The notes below the pieces were generated by a model. That model saw nothing but the letters and a program-made list of their open reading frames with translations, had not been told where the DNA came from and ran no database searches. The position numbers and the translations under genes are program-made. Positions 39,229 through 47,197 of a DNA stretch of 64,000 bases are shown here, one piece after another. Every line of letters begins with the position of its first letter. Position 1 is the stretch's first letter. This stretch comes from an uncultured Amylibacter sp. (lineage in GTDB: Bacteria > Pseudomonadota > Alphaproteobacteria > Rhodobacterales > Rhodobacteraceae): contig CAJIZV010000002.1 in assembly GCA_905181935.1 (NCBI GenBank), forward strand, positions 620,001 through 684,000, in the 5' to 3' direction.

Positions 39229-40746
39229 TTAACTCATTTTCTTCAGCAAATCTGCCTCTTTTACTTCGTCTTCAGCTACTAATTTTTCAACTACCTTTGC
39301 AGAGGATAATACACCTGGTATGCCAGCACCAGGATGTGCACCAGCAGAAGCGAAATAAAGATTGGAAATATGTGGATCCCGGTTGTGAAAACGGAACCAA
39401 GCTGATTGTAAAAAAATTGGAGCAATTGAAAACCCTGCTCCGTGCATCGATCTATAATCATTTTTGAAATCTACAGGCGTCATGTAAAAATCGTCTGTTA
39501 TTACTTTTTCTAAATCAGGCATAATAGTGTTTGATAGTGCCGTTATAATACGTTCTTGTAAGATTGGACCAGTCACATCCCAATCTATATCAGCACGCAA
39601 ATTTGGGACCGGACACAATACGTAAAAACTATCGCAACCCTCAGGTGCAAAACTAGGGTCAGTAGCCGTTGGCCGGTGGACATATAATGAAAAGTCTTCT
39701 GCTAGAATTTTGCGGTCAAAAATATCAGCAAGCAGTTCTTTATATCGTGGTCCCATCCAAATAGTATGGTGCGCAATATCATCATAAGTTTTTTTTGTGC
39801 CAAAGAATAAAACGTAAAGCCCCATTGAGTAATGTGTCATCGACTCTGGGAACAGTCGTTTGCGGCGGTTATAACCATCTGGCATCATTTGAGCATATAC
39901 GGTTGGTGGATCTCCATTGCATATAACCCTGTCTGCGGGGTAAAAAATTCCATCTGTACTAGTTGCACCAACAGCTTTGTCTTTTTTCATTTCAATTTGA
40001 GCTATATCGGTATCTAATATAATCTTAATGCCAACTCGACACATCAAATCTTCTAATGCTTGGACAAGCCTTCCAGTACCCCCCATTGTAAAAAATACGC
40101 CCCATCTGCGTTCTAAATAGTGAATTAGCGCATAAATAGATGTGGTGCTAAATGGATTCCCACCAACGAGTAATGGATGAATAGAAAAAGCCTGTCGCAA
40201 AAGTGGGTGCTTGATATATTTATTAACAATACCAGAAACTGAAAAGTAACTTTGCAATCGCATTAAGCTTGGGACTTGTTTCATCATTTCCCAAAACTTT
40301 GAAAAGGGCTTATCTGCAAGCTTTTCAAAGCCGATTTCAAATATGTCTTGGGATGCTTTCAGCAATCGAGCGTAGCCCTTTACATCGCCTGGTGCAAATC
40401 GCCGTATCTCATCGTTAGTATCTTCTATTGAAGGCCTATAATCAAATTGATCACCAGTATGAAAGTAAAACCTGTACCAAGGATCAAGTGCCCTAAATTC
40501 AACATGATCTTCTCGTTTTTCATCGAATAATTCAAATAGTTCATCAAATAGAAATGGTGCCGTAATAACCGTTGGGCCAGCGTCGTGCTTAAACCCACCG
40601 CGGTGAAACACTTGGGCACGACCTCCAATAGATGACAGCCTATCAACCAGTGTTACATCATACCCACGTGCACGCATTCTAAGGGCTGCAGCAATACCAC
40701 CAAATCCAGCTCCAATCACTAAAACCTTGCCACTTAATTTTAACAA
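39229..40746 (-). CDS. crtI: Phytoene desaturase, CrtI type
   Basis: A 505-residue FAD enzyme that introduces four double bonds into phytoene to give lycopene. FAD-binding VIGAGFGGIAAALRMRARGYDVTLVDR lies at the N-terminus, HDAGPTVITAPFLFDELF follows, and the C-terminal signature is AGAHPGAGIPGVLSSAKVV. The start is a TTG at 40746, with AGGA 9 bases upstream; no ATG fits. A downstream-only start would cut the FAD fold. Weak initiation here may set flux through the pathway. Confidence 0.95.
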   Translation of the reverse strand: MLKLSGKVLVIGAGFGGIAAALRMRARGYDVTLVDRLSSIGGRAQVFHRGGFKHDAGPTVITAPFLFDELFELFDEKREDHVEFRALDPWYRFYFHTGDQFDYRPSIEDTNDEIRRFAPGDVKGYARLLKASQDIFEIGFEKLADKPFSKFWEMMKQVPSLMRLQSYFSVSGIVNKYIKHPLLRQAFSIHPLLVGGNPFSTTSIYALIHYLERRWGVFFTMGGTGRLVQALEDLMCRVGIKIILDTDIAQIEMKKDKAVGATSTDGIFYPADRVICNGDPPTVYAQMMPDGYNRRKRLFPESMTHYSMGLYVLFFGTKKTYDDIAHHTIWMGPRYKELLADIFDRKILAEDFSLYVHRPTATDPSFAPEGCDSFYVLCPVPNLRADIDWDVTGPILQERIITALSNTIMPDLEKVITDDFYMTPVDFKNDYRSMHGAGFSIAPIFLQSAWFRFHNRDPHISNLYFASAGAHPGAGIPGVLSSAKVVEKLVAEDEVKEADLLKKMS

Positions 40747-40817
40747 TATTTTATTTCCTAATTATATCAGTAAAATGTAATAAATTTACATTGGCGGTAT
40801 ATATATAGTTCTAGAAT

Positions 40818-41825
40818 TTAAACAGACAACGCACATGCACGCTTAATTATAGTATGAACCGGTGTTATTACTTCTGATGCATTAAGCGGAAGCAAACTTA
40901 CATTTTTTTCAGCATTATCAAGTACATTTAGCATGCGAGCTCCAGCGATACCAATTGCGCCTGAATTTATAATTCTATTTTGCCATACCGCTAATTCGTC
41001 ACTATCAACACTATTATACCATCGAGAAAATTCAATTCGATCGTATATATTAAGTGTTTCAACATAACATACTGTAACTGCATTTGGTGCACGACGAGCA
41101 AGGTCACCTGCAATCAATTTTGCACCGTCAGTACCCTTAAAATTTAAAATATCATTGGAAATTTGATAAGCTTTGCCAAGATCCCGAAAATAGTTTGAAA
41201 TAGCTGCCTCTGAATTATTATCACCAACCATAGCCGTAACACCATGAATTGGTGCAGTTAGTAACGGTGCCGTCTTATCAGCAGCAATTCTAAGGTAAGC
41301 ATCCCAAGTTTGGGTACTATTCCATTGAAATTCCATTGCCTCCCCAGCAGTAGTCGTCGCCATATGCTTAGCCAGAATACTTACTAGACGAGGTGTATTG
41401 GATAATTCCGCCGCTTCGGCCGCTAATTCAAAAGAAAGCGCAATCAACCAATCACCTAAAGTTAAGGCCATATTGCGTCCAAATTTCATCCAGACTGAAG
41501 GCTGTCCACGTCGCTGTTTATCGCTATCACAAATATCATCATGTATTAAAGAAGCATTATGAAGAATTTCAATTGCTGTGGCCCAGTGTAAGGCTGCAGT
41601 AAAACTTATATTGGTGGATGAAGCGCTACCCATAGCCATTTTTGCACGTAACATTTTACCAGGCGTTTTGAAGTGATAAGAGGCAGCACCAGAAAGTGAT
41701 GGATCAACATCAGTAAGCCGGCTAAGAATTAAATTATGAACATGGTCAATTTTTGAAAAATCAGCATTAGGTAAAATATTTTTTATCTCAAAAGCATTCC
41801 TGGATAATGTCGATAATTCATCCAT
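40818..41825 (-). CDS. crtE: Geranylgeranyl diphosphate synthase
   Basis: A 335-residue all-trans polyprenyl synthase supplying GGPP to CrtB. The first aspartate-rich motif is intact (DDICD, Asp96, 97, 100, followed by RRGQPSVW). The second is altered: YQISNDILN has Asn224 and Asn228 where DDxxD is usual, leaving Asp225. The start at 41825 is fixed by a perfect AGGAGG six bases upstream; that sequence lies within an earlier in-frame ATG at 41840. It is the first crt gene, behind the rhodopsin terminator. The role rests on family and cluster context. Confidence 0.88.
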   Translation of the reverse strand: MDELSTLSRNAFEIKNILPNADFSKIDHVHNLILSRLTDVDPSLSGAASYHFKTPGKMLRAKMAMGSASSTNISFTAALHWATAIEILHNASLIHDDICDSDKQRRGQPSVWMKFGRNMALTLGDWLIALSFELAAEAAELSNTPRLVSILAKHMATTTAGEAMEFQWNSTQTWDAYLRIAADKTAPLLTAPIHGVTAMVGDNNSEAAISNYFRDLGKAYQISNDILNFKGTDGAKLIAGDLARRAPNAVTVCYVETLNIYDRIEFSRWYNSVDSDELAVWQNRIINSGAIGIAGARMLNVLDNAEKNVSLLPLNASEVITPVHTIIKRACALSV

Positions 41826-41831
41826 TGAGTG

Positions 41832-41837
41832 CCTCCT
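41832..41837 (-). promoter_or_regulatory. Consensus ribosome binding site deciding the crtE start
   Basis: AGGAGG six bases before the ATG at 41825. It overlaps the codons after an alternative ATG at 41840, which itself has no ribosome site, so the shorter CrtE is favoured. Confidence 0.8.
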
Positions 41838-41859
41838 CATACTTGGGTTTTATGATTAC

Positions 41860-41898
41860 AAATAAATGTTATAAATAAATGTTATGAATAAAAGCTAT
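41860..41898. repeat. Triplicated 13-bp direct repeat before crtE
   Basis: AAATAAATGTTAT occurs at 41860-41872 and, directly abutting, at 41873-41885; a third unit at 41886-41898 matches 10 of 13 bases. The run fills the gap between the rhodopsin terminator and the crtE ribosome site, so it lies where a crt promoter or operator would be. It may also be a replication-slippage product. Confidence 0.7.
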
Positions 41899-41932
41899 AA
41901 AAAAGGAGCGGCTAAGTCATCCAGCCGCTCCT
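41899..41932 (-). terminator. Intrinsic terminator between proteorhodopsin and crtE
   Basis: GC-rich 10-bp stem: AGGAGCGGCT at 41904-41913 pairs with AGCCGCTCCT at 41923-41932, loop 9 bases. On the minus strand it is followed by six T (the A run 41899-41904). Stop codon of the rhodopsin gene lies 10 bases upstream. This is the clearest terminator in the window. Confidence 0.9.
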
Positions 41933-41942
41933 CTAAAATTAT

Positions 41943-42719
41943 TTACTTAGATTTTGCTTCTGATTCAGTAACAGCAACGTTCCAGATAATTACACCAAAC
42001 GCAATTTTGTTCCAAACATCAGCAATGTTATAAATGATGTTAAGTGAATCACTGCTTACTGCACCGTTCATGTAACCCATAAAGTAACCAAGTGGGTAAA
42101 TAGCCCAACCAATTGTTACAATCCAACGCATTGTTGAGAAAGCAGATTGTACAGAAGCTGAAGCTTTTGTTGCAGCAACTTTACTTGCTTCACCAGCAAA
42201 GATTTCATATAAGATGTACGCCCAACCGAGCATACCAATGATGAAACCAAGCGTGGCATTAATGTAACCAACTTCACCAGCGTAACCGCCAACAAGCATT
42301 ACAAGTGTACCAATCATCAAACGCCAGAAAATGCCGATTGAAACTTTAGTGATCGCACGCAAGATAAGGTAAAATTCAACCATCAATAATGGAACAGTAA
42401 TCAACCAATCAATGTAACGGAACACAGTTGGTGATTCACCAGTTGTTACCCATACTTCACGCATGTAGAAATAGTGAACTGCTGCCACTAAAGTAACCAA
42501 ACCGGAAACTGTTAGTGATGTCTTCCACTTACCTTCAACTCTTGTTGTCTCAATAAAGAAGAAAGCTGTTGCAGCGACAAGCGCCATTGAAATTAGCCAA
42601 AACGAGATACCTACAAAATCGTTAGGATCAAGTGTTGCGGCATTAGCTGCTGCCGGTAAAAATCCAACCACAGCTGTAGTCAAAGCTGTTTTAAAGCCTT
42701 TAATATTTAAAATCTTCAT
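41943..42719 (-). CDS. Proteorhodopsin, green-tuned proton pump
   Basis: A 258-residue retinal protein with a signal peptide (cleavage near AANA, residue 27) and seven helices. Aligned by eye to SAR86 green proteorhodopsin: Asp104 is the proton acceptor (D97), Glu115 the cytoplasmic donor (E108), His82 matches H75, and Lys238 in VWNKIAFG binds retinal (K231). The spectral switch position 105 is Leu112, which predicts green absorption; blue forms have Gln. So all residues for outward proton pumping are present. It has a perfect AGGAGG ribosome site and its own terminator, and is followed by the retinal pathway. Confidence 0.97.
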   Translation of the reverse strand: MKILNIKGFKTALTTAVVGFLPAAANAATLDPNDFVGISFWLISMALVAATAFFFIETTRVEGKWKTSLTVSGLVTLVAAVHYFYMREVWVTTGESPTVFRYIDWLITVPLLMVEFYLILRAITKVSIGIFWRLMIGTLVMLVGGYAGEVGYINATLGFIIGMLGWAYILYEIFAGEASKVAATKASASVQSAFSTMRWIVTIGWAIYPLGYFMGYMNGAVSSDSLNIIYNIADVWNKIAFGVIIWNVAVTESEAKSK

Positions 42720-43433
42720 GAATATTCCTCCTGATTATTCAATATCACCGTAAGAATAATCTTCATCACGATGGATTATTTATCACATATTGATATATGC
42801 AATTAAAACGTATCTAGAAAAAAAAGAATATTTCAAGAAAAAAATCCTATAGTACATTTACTATAAATTTCAAGAATTTATGCTAATAAATTTATTATAT
42901 TACAAATTAATGTTTATTTACAATAGGTTAAGAATAAAAAACTTTATATTTAGTAATTGTTTTTTTACTTAATATAAGTAATACTTTTTAAAAAAATAAA
43001 ATTTTATAATATCTTCGGACCATTATTGATATTTATATATTGGTAAATATATAAAAACTTATACTTTTTAAAGTTAATTTAAGACATAAAGCACCTTTTT
43101 AGGGAATTATTTAAACCCTAATAAACAATAAAATAAATATAAATACACGCATATGTTAAGGATTAATTAATTAAGATCGTTACTTTGACTCACTGACTTA
43201 AAGTTTTTGATGTTAGAATGTGATTTATACATGAGAATTTGTTATCATTATAGTAAATAATTTTAGTTATACTTGCAACTACCGCAGTGCTTACATCAAA
43301 TCTCACTTTACCAAAATAAATATTTTTTATGGCGTTAAATTAAGCCTCAACTTTAAGTTTAATTAATTTTATAAAAATAATTGTTAATCTAAAACCTCTT
43401 CCCCAATAGGGTTACAGTGTTTATATGTGCCAT
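42720..43433. other. Very AT-rich 0.7-kb intergenic spacer between proteorhodopsin and rnd
   Basis: Much more AT-rich than flanking genes, with no supportable ORF or RNA gene. It must hold promoters for both divergent genes. On the minus strand TTGCAT (42797-42802) and AATAAT (42775-42780), 16 bases apart, are a weak candidate for the rhodopsin promoter. Toward rnd, TTGCAA (43273-43278) with TCAAAT 17 bases on is weaker. Two small inverted repeats stand out: TTACTTA/TAAGTAA at 42965-42981 and TTAGGG/CCCTAA at 43099-43121. All are tentative. Confidence 0.6.
42727..42732 (-). promoter_or_regulatory. Consensus ribosome binding site of proteorhodopsin
   Basis: AGGAGG seven bases before the ATG at 42719. 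With the dedicated terminator it suggests strong expression, fitting a rhodopsin needed in many copies per cell. Confidence 0.8.
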
Positions 43434-44048
43434 ATGACAAATTTTATTTATAAAAATGATTTGCCAGATAATTTAGATCTAGGCCCCATTATCGCAATTG
43501 ATACAGAAACTATGGGTTTAAATCCCAATAGGGACCGCCTTTGTGTTGTTCAACTATCTTCTGGTGATGGGCACGCACATATAATTCAAATAGAGCCAGG
43601 CAATACTACTGCACCAAATTTATGTAGGATACTGAGTAATCCCAAACAAACAAAACTGTTTCATTTTGCAAGATTTGATATTGCAGTTCTGCAAAATCAT
43701 TTTGGCGTTATTACATTGCCTGTATATTGCACAAAAATTGCATCAAAACTTATACGCACTTATACTGATCGACATGGACTAAAAAACCTATTGAGTGAAA
43801 TGTTATCAATTGATATTTCCAAACATCAGCAATCTTCAGATTGGGGTGCTATCAAATTAACAACTGCACAAATAAATTATGCAGCTAGTGATGTTTTATA
43901 TTTGCACCGATTAATGGAAAAACTAGATGTAAATCTGCAGCGCGAAGGTCGTACAGAAATAGCAAAAGCTTGTTTCGACTTTTTGCCAACCCGCGCAACA
44001 CTTGATCTGGCTGGCTGGCCAGATCATGATATTTTTTCTCACTCGTGA
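43434..44048 (+). CDS. rnd: Ribonuclease D-like 3'-5' exonuclease
   Basis: A 204-residue DEDD exonuclease consisting of the catalytic domain only, without the HRDC domain of E. coli RNase D, as is usual in Rhodobacterales. Metal ligands: Asp23 and Glu25 in AIDTETMGL, Asp in FHFARFDIAVL, and NYAASDVLYLHRL with the final Tyr/Asp pair. It probably trims tRNA or other RNA 3' ends. The ATG at 43434 is preferred over one three codons earlier by protein pattern only. Its TGA overlaps the lptC start. Confidence 0.85.
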   Translation: MTNFIYKNDLPDNLDLGPIIAIDTETMGLNPNRDRLCVVQLSSGDGHAHIIQIEPGNTTAPNLCRILSNPKQTKLFHFARFDIAVLQNHFGVITLPVYCTKIASKLIRTYTDRHGLKNLLSEMLSIDISKHQQSSDWGAIKLTTAQINYAASDVLYLHRLMEKLDVNLQREGRTEIAKACFDFLPTRATLDLAGWPDHDIFSHS

Positions 44049-44680
44049 TGCATAAGTATTTTAAATTATATTCAAAAATTATAAAATGTGCAAAATACAT
44101 ATTTCCTATAATAGCTATTGGATTGTTTATAAGTATATTCGCATTTGGAAAAAAGGATGCCATTAGATCAGGAGCTATTATTACAGACGCTGAAATGATT
44201 TACCGATCAACAGGGCAGAAAATCACAAATCCACAATTTTCAGGTTTTACAGATTTTGGAGACGCTTTTACCTTAGAGGCTATTGAAGCATTGCCAGATG
44301 GGTCCCAACCAAAACGCATTGACTTAATTAGCCCAAATTTTGAATTTAATACAACTCGAGGGATTGGGTTTAAAGTAAATTCGATAAACGGTTCTATCAA
44401 TTTTTTTGAACAATCTGCTCAGCTTGAAGGAAAAGTACAATTTAACATGAGTAACGGCTATGAAGCTTTTAGTGAAAAGGTTCGTTTAGATTTAAAAAAT
44501 GGCCATGCTGCCAGTCCAGGGCCAGTAAGCGCGAAAGGGCCGCTTGGATCAATTACTGCTGGTTCTATGGTGTTAACTAAAACTAATAATAGCACCTTGT
44601 CTAAACCCACAGGAAGTTTAAAGTTCACAGCTGGTATTAGGCTGATCTACTTGCCTTCTTCACCCAAACCCGCAAAGTGA
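44048..44680 (+). CDS. lptC: LPS export protein LptC
   Basis: A 210-residue bitopic inner-membrane protein: one helix at about 15-33, then a periplasmic beta-jellyroll (GFTDFGDAFTLEAIEALPDG; GFKVNSINGSINFFEQSAQLEGKV). It bridges LptBFG to LptA in lipopolysaccharide transport. The ATG at 44048 overlaps the rnd stop as TGATG. Sequence is weakly conserved in this family, so the call relies on layout and its place before lptA and lptB. Confidence 0.82.
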   Translation: MHKYFKLYSKIIKCAKYIFPIIAIGLFISIFAFGKKDAIRSGAIITDAEMIYRSTGQKITNPQFSGFTDFGDAFTLEAIEALPDGSQPKRIDLISPNFEFNTTRGIGFKVNSINGSINFFEQSAQLEGKVQFNMSNGYEAFSEKVRLDLKNGHAASPGPVSAKGPLGSITAGSMVLTKTNNSTLSKPTGSLKFTAGIRLIYLPSSPKPAK

Positions 44681-44685
44681 TTAAT

Positions 44686-45168
44686 ATGAAACTATACTTA
44701 AAATTATTAACTTTTTTTCTAACCTTGGTAGGTACAGAAGTATTTTCTCAAAGCTCTTCATTATCTTTGGCTGGGGCTAGCCATAATATCAATTTACCCA
44801 TTGAAGTAACGGCTGATAGCCTATCAATAAGTCAATCGTCTAACACTGCTATATTTGAAGGATCAGCATATGTTGGTCAGGGCTTATTACGCCTAAGTGC
44901 CGATAAAATTACAGTTAATTATAGCAAAACTGATGGAGAAATTGCATCTATAGATGCGGTGGGAAATGTTATATTTACAAATGGTGCCGATGTAGCAGAA
45001 GCGGAAAATGCATTTTACACAATAAATTCTGGATTATTATATATGAATGGAAACGTACTGCTGGTTCAGGGTAGGAGCACTATTTCAGGTGATAAATTAG
45101 ATCTAAATATTTTAACAAACGTTGCTAAGCTAACGGGAAATGTGAAAACTGTATTGGCTCCAAAATAA
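44686..45168 (+). CDS. lptA: LPS transport periplasmic protein LptA
   Basis: A 160-residue protein with a signal peptide (about 1-21, cleavage near VFS) and an OstA-like beta-taco domain: LPIEVTADSLSISQSSNTAIFEGSAYVGQGLLRLSADKITV. LptA molecules stack to form the bridge carrying LPS across the periplasm. The start at ATG 44686 is used; a GTG at 44677 overlapping the lptC stop is an alternative. Four bases separate it from lptB. Confidence 0.88.
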   Translation: MKLYLKLLTFFLTLVGTEVFSQSSSLSLAGASHNINLPIEVTADSLSISQSSNTAIFEGSAYVGQGLLRLSADKITVNYSKTDGEIASIDAVGNVIFTNGADVAEAENAFYTINSGLLYMNGNVLLVQGRSTISGDKLDLNILTNVAKLTGNVKTVLAPK

Positions 45169-45172
45169 TATC

Positions 45173-45916
45173 ATGAAACATACTGAAATTAATACTGGTG
45201 GCTTAATTGTTCAAGGTTTAGGCAAAGCCTACAAAAAGCATATTATTTTGCATGATGTGACTCTGGAGCTTCAAAAAGGTGAGGTTGTTGCATTATTGGG
45301 CCCAAATGGAGCAGGGAAAACAACGTGTTTCTATTCAATAGCTGGTCTGGTCAGCCCCAATAGGGGATCAGTCACAGTAGATGGCTACAATGCCACAAAG
45401 TTACCAATGTACCGGCGAGCACAATTAGGATTAGGATATTTACCACAAGAAGCAAGTATTTTTCGAGGCCTTAACGTAGAGCAAAATATTTCTGCTGTTT
45501 CTGAATTGTGGTCTAAAAATAAAAAAGAATCTAAGCTACGTGTTGAAAAACTATTAGAAGAGTTTTCAATTACTCATATACGCAAATCACCTGCAGTTGC
45601 ATTGTCTGGAGGTGAACGCCGTCGTGTTGAAATAGCACGATGTCTTGCCGCAGACCCTAAATACATATTGTTAGACGAACCATTTGCAGGTGTTGATCCA
45701 ATTGCTGTTAATGATATTCGCACTTTAGTTGCTCAGCTCAAAGATCGTGAAATTGGAGTGTTAATTACTGATCATAATGTACGCGAAACATTAGAGATTG
45801 TTGATCGCGCTTATATTTTACATGACGGAAAAGTACTTATGAGTGGTACACCTCAACAAGTAGTAGCAAACAAAGACGTCCGCCGCGTATATCTAGGAGA
45901 TGATTTTAAAATATGA
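45173..45916 (+). CDS. lptB: LPS export ABC transporter ATP-binding protein LptB
   Basis: A 247-residue ABC ATPase powering LPS extraction with LptFG. All nucleotide motifs are intact: Walker A GPNGAGKTT, Q-loop LPQEASIFRGL, signature LSGGERRR, Walker B YILLDEPFAGVDP and switch His in ITDHNVRET. The EASIFRGL and EPFAGVDPIAV segments are LptB-specific. Last gene of rnd-lptC-lptA-lptB. In many proteobacteria rpoN comes next; here it does not. Confidence 0.95.
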   Translation: MKHTEINTGGLIVQGLGKAYKKHIILHDVTLELQKGEVVALLGPNGAGKTTCFYSIAGLVSPNRGSVTVDGYNATKLPMYRRAQLGLGYLPQEASIFRGLNVEQNISAVSELWSKNKKESKLRVEKLLEEFSITHIRKSPAVALSGGERRRVEIARCLAADPKYILLDEPFAGVDPIAVNDIRTLVAQLKDREIGVLITDHNVRETLEIVDRAYILHDGKVLMSGTPQQVVANKDVRRVYLGDDFKI

Positions 45917-45930
45917 CATTTTATAGAATC

Positions 45931-45983
45931 ATTTTAATAATTTAGTCACAATTTTAAAGACATTGTGACTAAATTATTAAAAT
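45931..45983. repeat. Perfect 22-bp inverted repeat between lptB and hpf
   Basis: Arms 45931-45952 and 45962-45983 are exact reverse complements, with a 9-base loop, starting 15 bases after the lptB stop and ending 134 bases before the hpf start. The arms are AT-rich around a central TAGTCACAAT. A U-tract is lacking after the right arm, so it is not a textbook intrinsic terminator. A second, smaller hairpin (AGAATAG/CTATTCT, 45997-46020) follows. Confidence 0.85.
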
Positions 45984-46117
45984 AATCAAGATTGTCAGAA
46001 TAGATTTCTCATCCTATTCTAAATTTATGCATGTTTATAAAAATCCGTACGTTACCAGGGAAAATAATTTCAGGTGATCCGTACTATATTTTTTTAAATA
46101 ACAAAAAAGGAGAAAAT

Positions 46118-46696
46118 ATGCGCTATAAAATCAGTGGGCAACAAATCAATGTTGGTGAAAGCCTACAAATTCATGTTCAAACTGAAATTTCTGAAATACT
46201 TGGAAAATATGCAGAACGACCGACAGATGCATTAATTACATTTTCAAAAGAAGCCCATGAATACGTTTGTGAAACAGCAATACATCTTTCCACTGGTATA
46301 ACTGTAAATTCTAGAGCTAAAGCTAGTGATATTTATATAAGCTTTGATAAATCTGCAAAAAAGATTGAAAACCAATTGCGCCGCTACAAACGCCGTCTAA
46401 AAGATCATGCAAATGTCCGTACAACCCCCATTGAAACCTTTGGTGCGTCATCCTATGTTATTGCTGCAGAACATAATGATAATGCTGCAATAGAAACTAA
46501 AACATTAACTCCAATTATTATTGCAGAAATGGAAATGGGAATTAAGTTTCTATCAGTTGGCGAGGCAGTTATGCAAATGGAACTCGCTGATGAAGCTGTG
46601 CTTGTATTTAAAAATGAAAGCCATAATGAGCTAAATGTTGTCTATAGACGCAAAGATGGAAATATTGGTTGGATTGATCCTAAAAATATGAGATAG
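46118..46696 (+). CDS. hpf: Ribosome hibernation promoting factor, long form
   Basis: A 192-residue long HPF: N-terminal S30AE domain (MRYKISGQQINVGESLQIHV...), linker, and C-terminal dimerisation domain (PIIIAEMEMGIKFLSVGEAVMQMEL...VVYRRKDGNIGWIDP). The long form pairs two 70S ribosomes into inactive 100S particles in starvation. The start at 46118 is set by AAAAGGAG seven bases upstream; a longer frame from 46031 lacks family sequence. Followed by ptsN. Confidence 0.93.
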   Translation: MRYKISGQQINVGESLQIHVQTEISEILGKYAERPTDALITFSKEAHEYVCETAIHLSTGITVNSRAKASDIYISFDKSAKKIENQLRRYKRRLKDHANVRTTPIETFGASSYVIAAEHNDNAAIETKTLTPIIIAEMEMGIKFLSVGEAVMQMELADEAVLVFKNESHNELNVVYRRKDGNIGWIDPKNMR

Positions 46697-46709
46697 GGCA
46701 ACCAAAGCT

Positions 46710-47186
46710 ATGGATAGTGAAATGGATCTCAAAGACATAATGAATTCCGCTGCTGTGCGATTTTCATTACATACGAGTAGTAAAAAGCGTTTGTTACAGG
46801 AAATATCCGAACAAGCAGCTTCAGTGTATGGGCTAGAATCAGCAGAAGTATTATCAGCATTAATTGAACGTGAAAAGCTTGGTTCCACAGGTGTTGGGCG
46901 TGGCGTTGCTATCCCACATGCAAGATTTAAAGGTTTGGATCGCGTATATGGCTTTTTTACACGTTTAGAAAAACCTGTTGATTTTGACGCTATGGATCGC
47001 CAGCCCGTTGATCTTATTTTTACTATACTTGCCCCTCAGAAAGAAGGTGCAGAACACTTAAAGGCTCTCGCATTAGTATCAAGAACATTAAGATCAGAAA
47101 CAACGTGCGCTAAGTTACGCGCTAATGTAGATACTTCAACACTTTATGCTCTTTTAACGCACCTAGATACAATTCAAGCTGCATAA
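46710..47186 (+). CDS. ptsN: PTS IIA-like nitrogen-regulatory protein PtsN
   Basis: A 158-residue EIIA-Ntr protein, the end of the PTS-Ntr phosphorelay that adjusts potassium transport and nitrogen/carbon balance. His70 in GRGVAIPHARF is the phosphoryl acceptor, and PVDLIFTILAPQ and EHLKALALVSRTLR are family blocks. ATG at 46710 is used; one four codons later is possible. Placed 13 bases after hpf, the usual pairing even where rpoN is elsewhere. Confidence 0.93.
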   Translation: MDSEMDLKDIMNSAAVRFSLHTSSKKRLLQEISEQAASVYGLESAEVLSALIEREKLGSTGVGRGVAIPHARFKGLDRVYGFFTRLEKPVDFDAMDRQPVDLIFTILAPQKEGAEHLKALALVSRTLRSETTCAKLRANVDTSTLYALLTHLDTIQAA

Positions 47187-47197
47187 TTTTTTATTAA

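Noticed and set aside
43099..43121. TTAGGG/CCCTAA pair read as telomere-like or CRISPR-like repeat
   Set aside because: A single six-base inverted repeat with no further copies; nothing periodic follows it.
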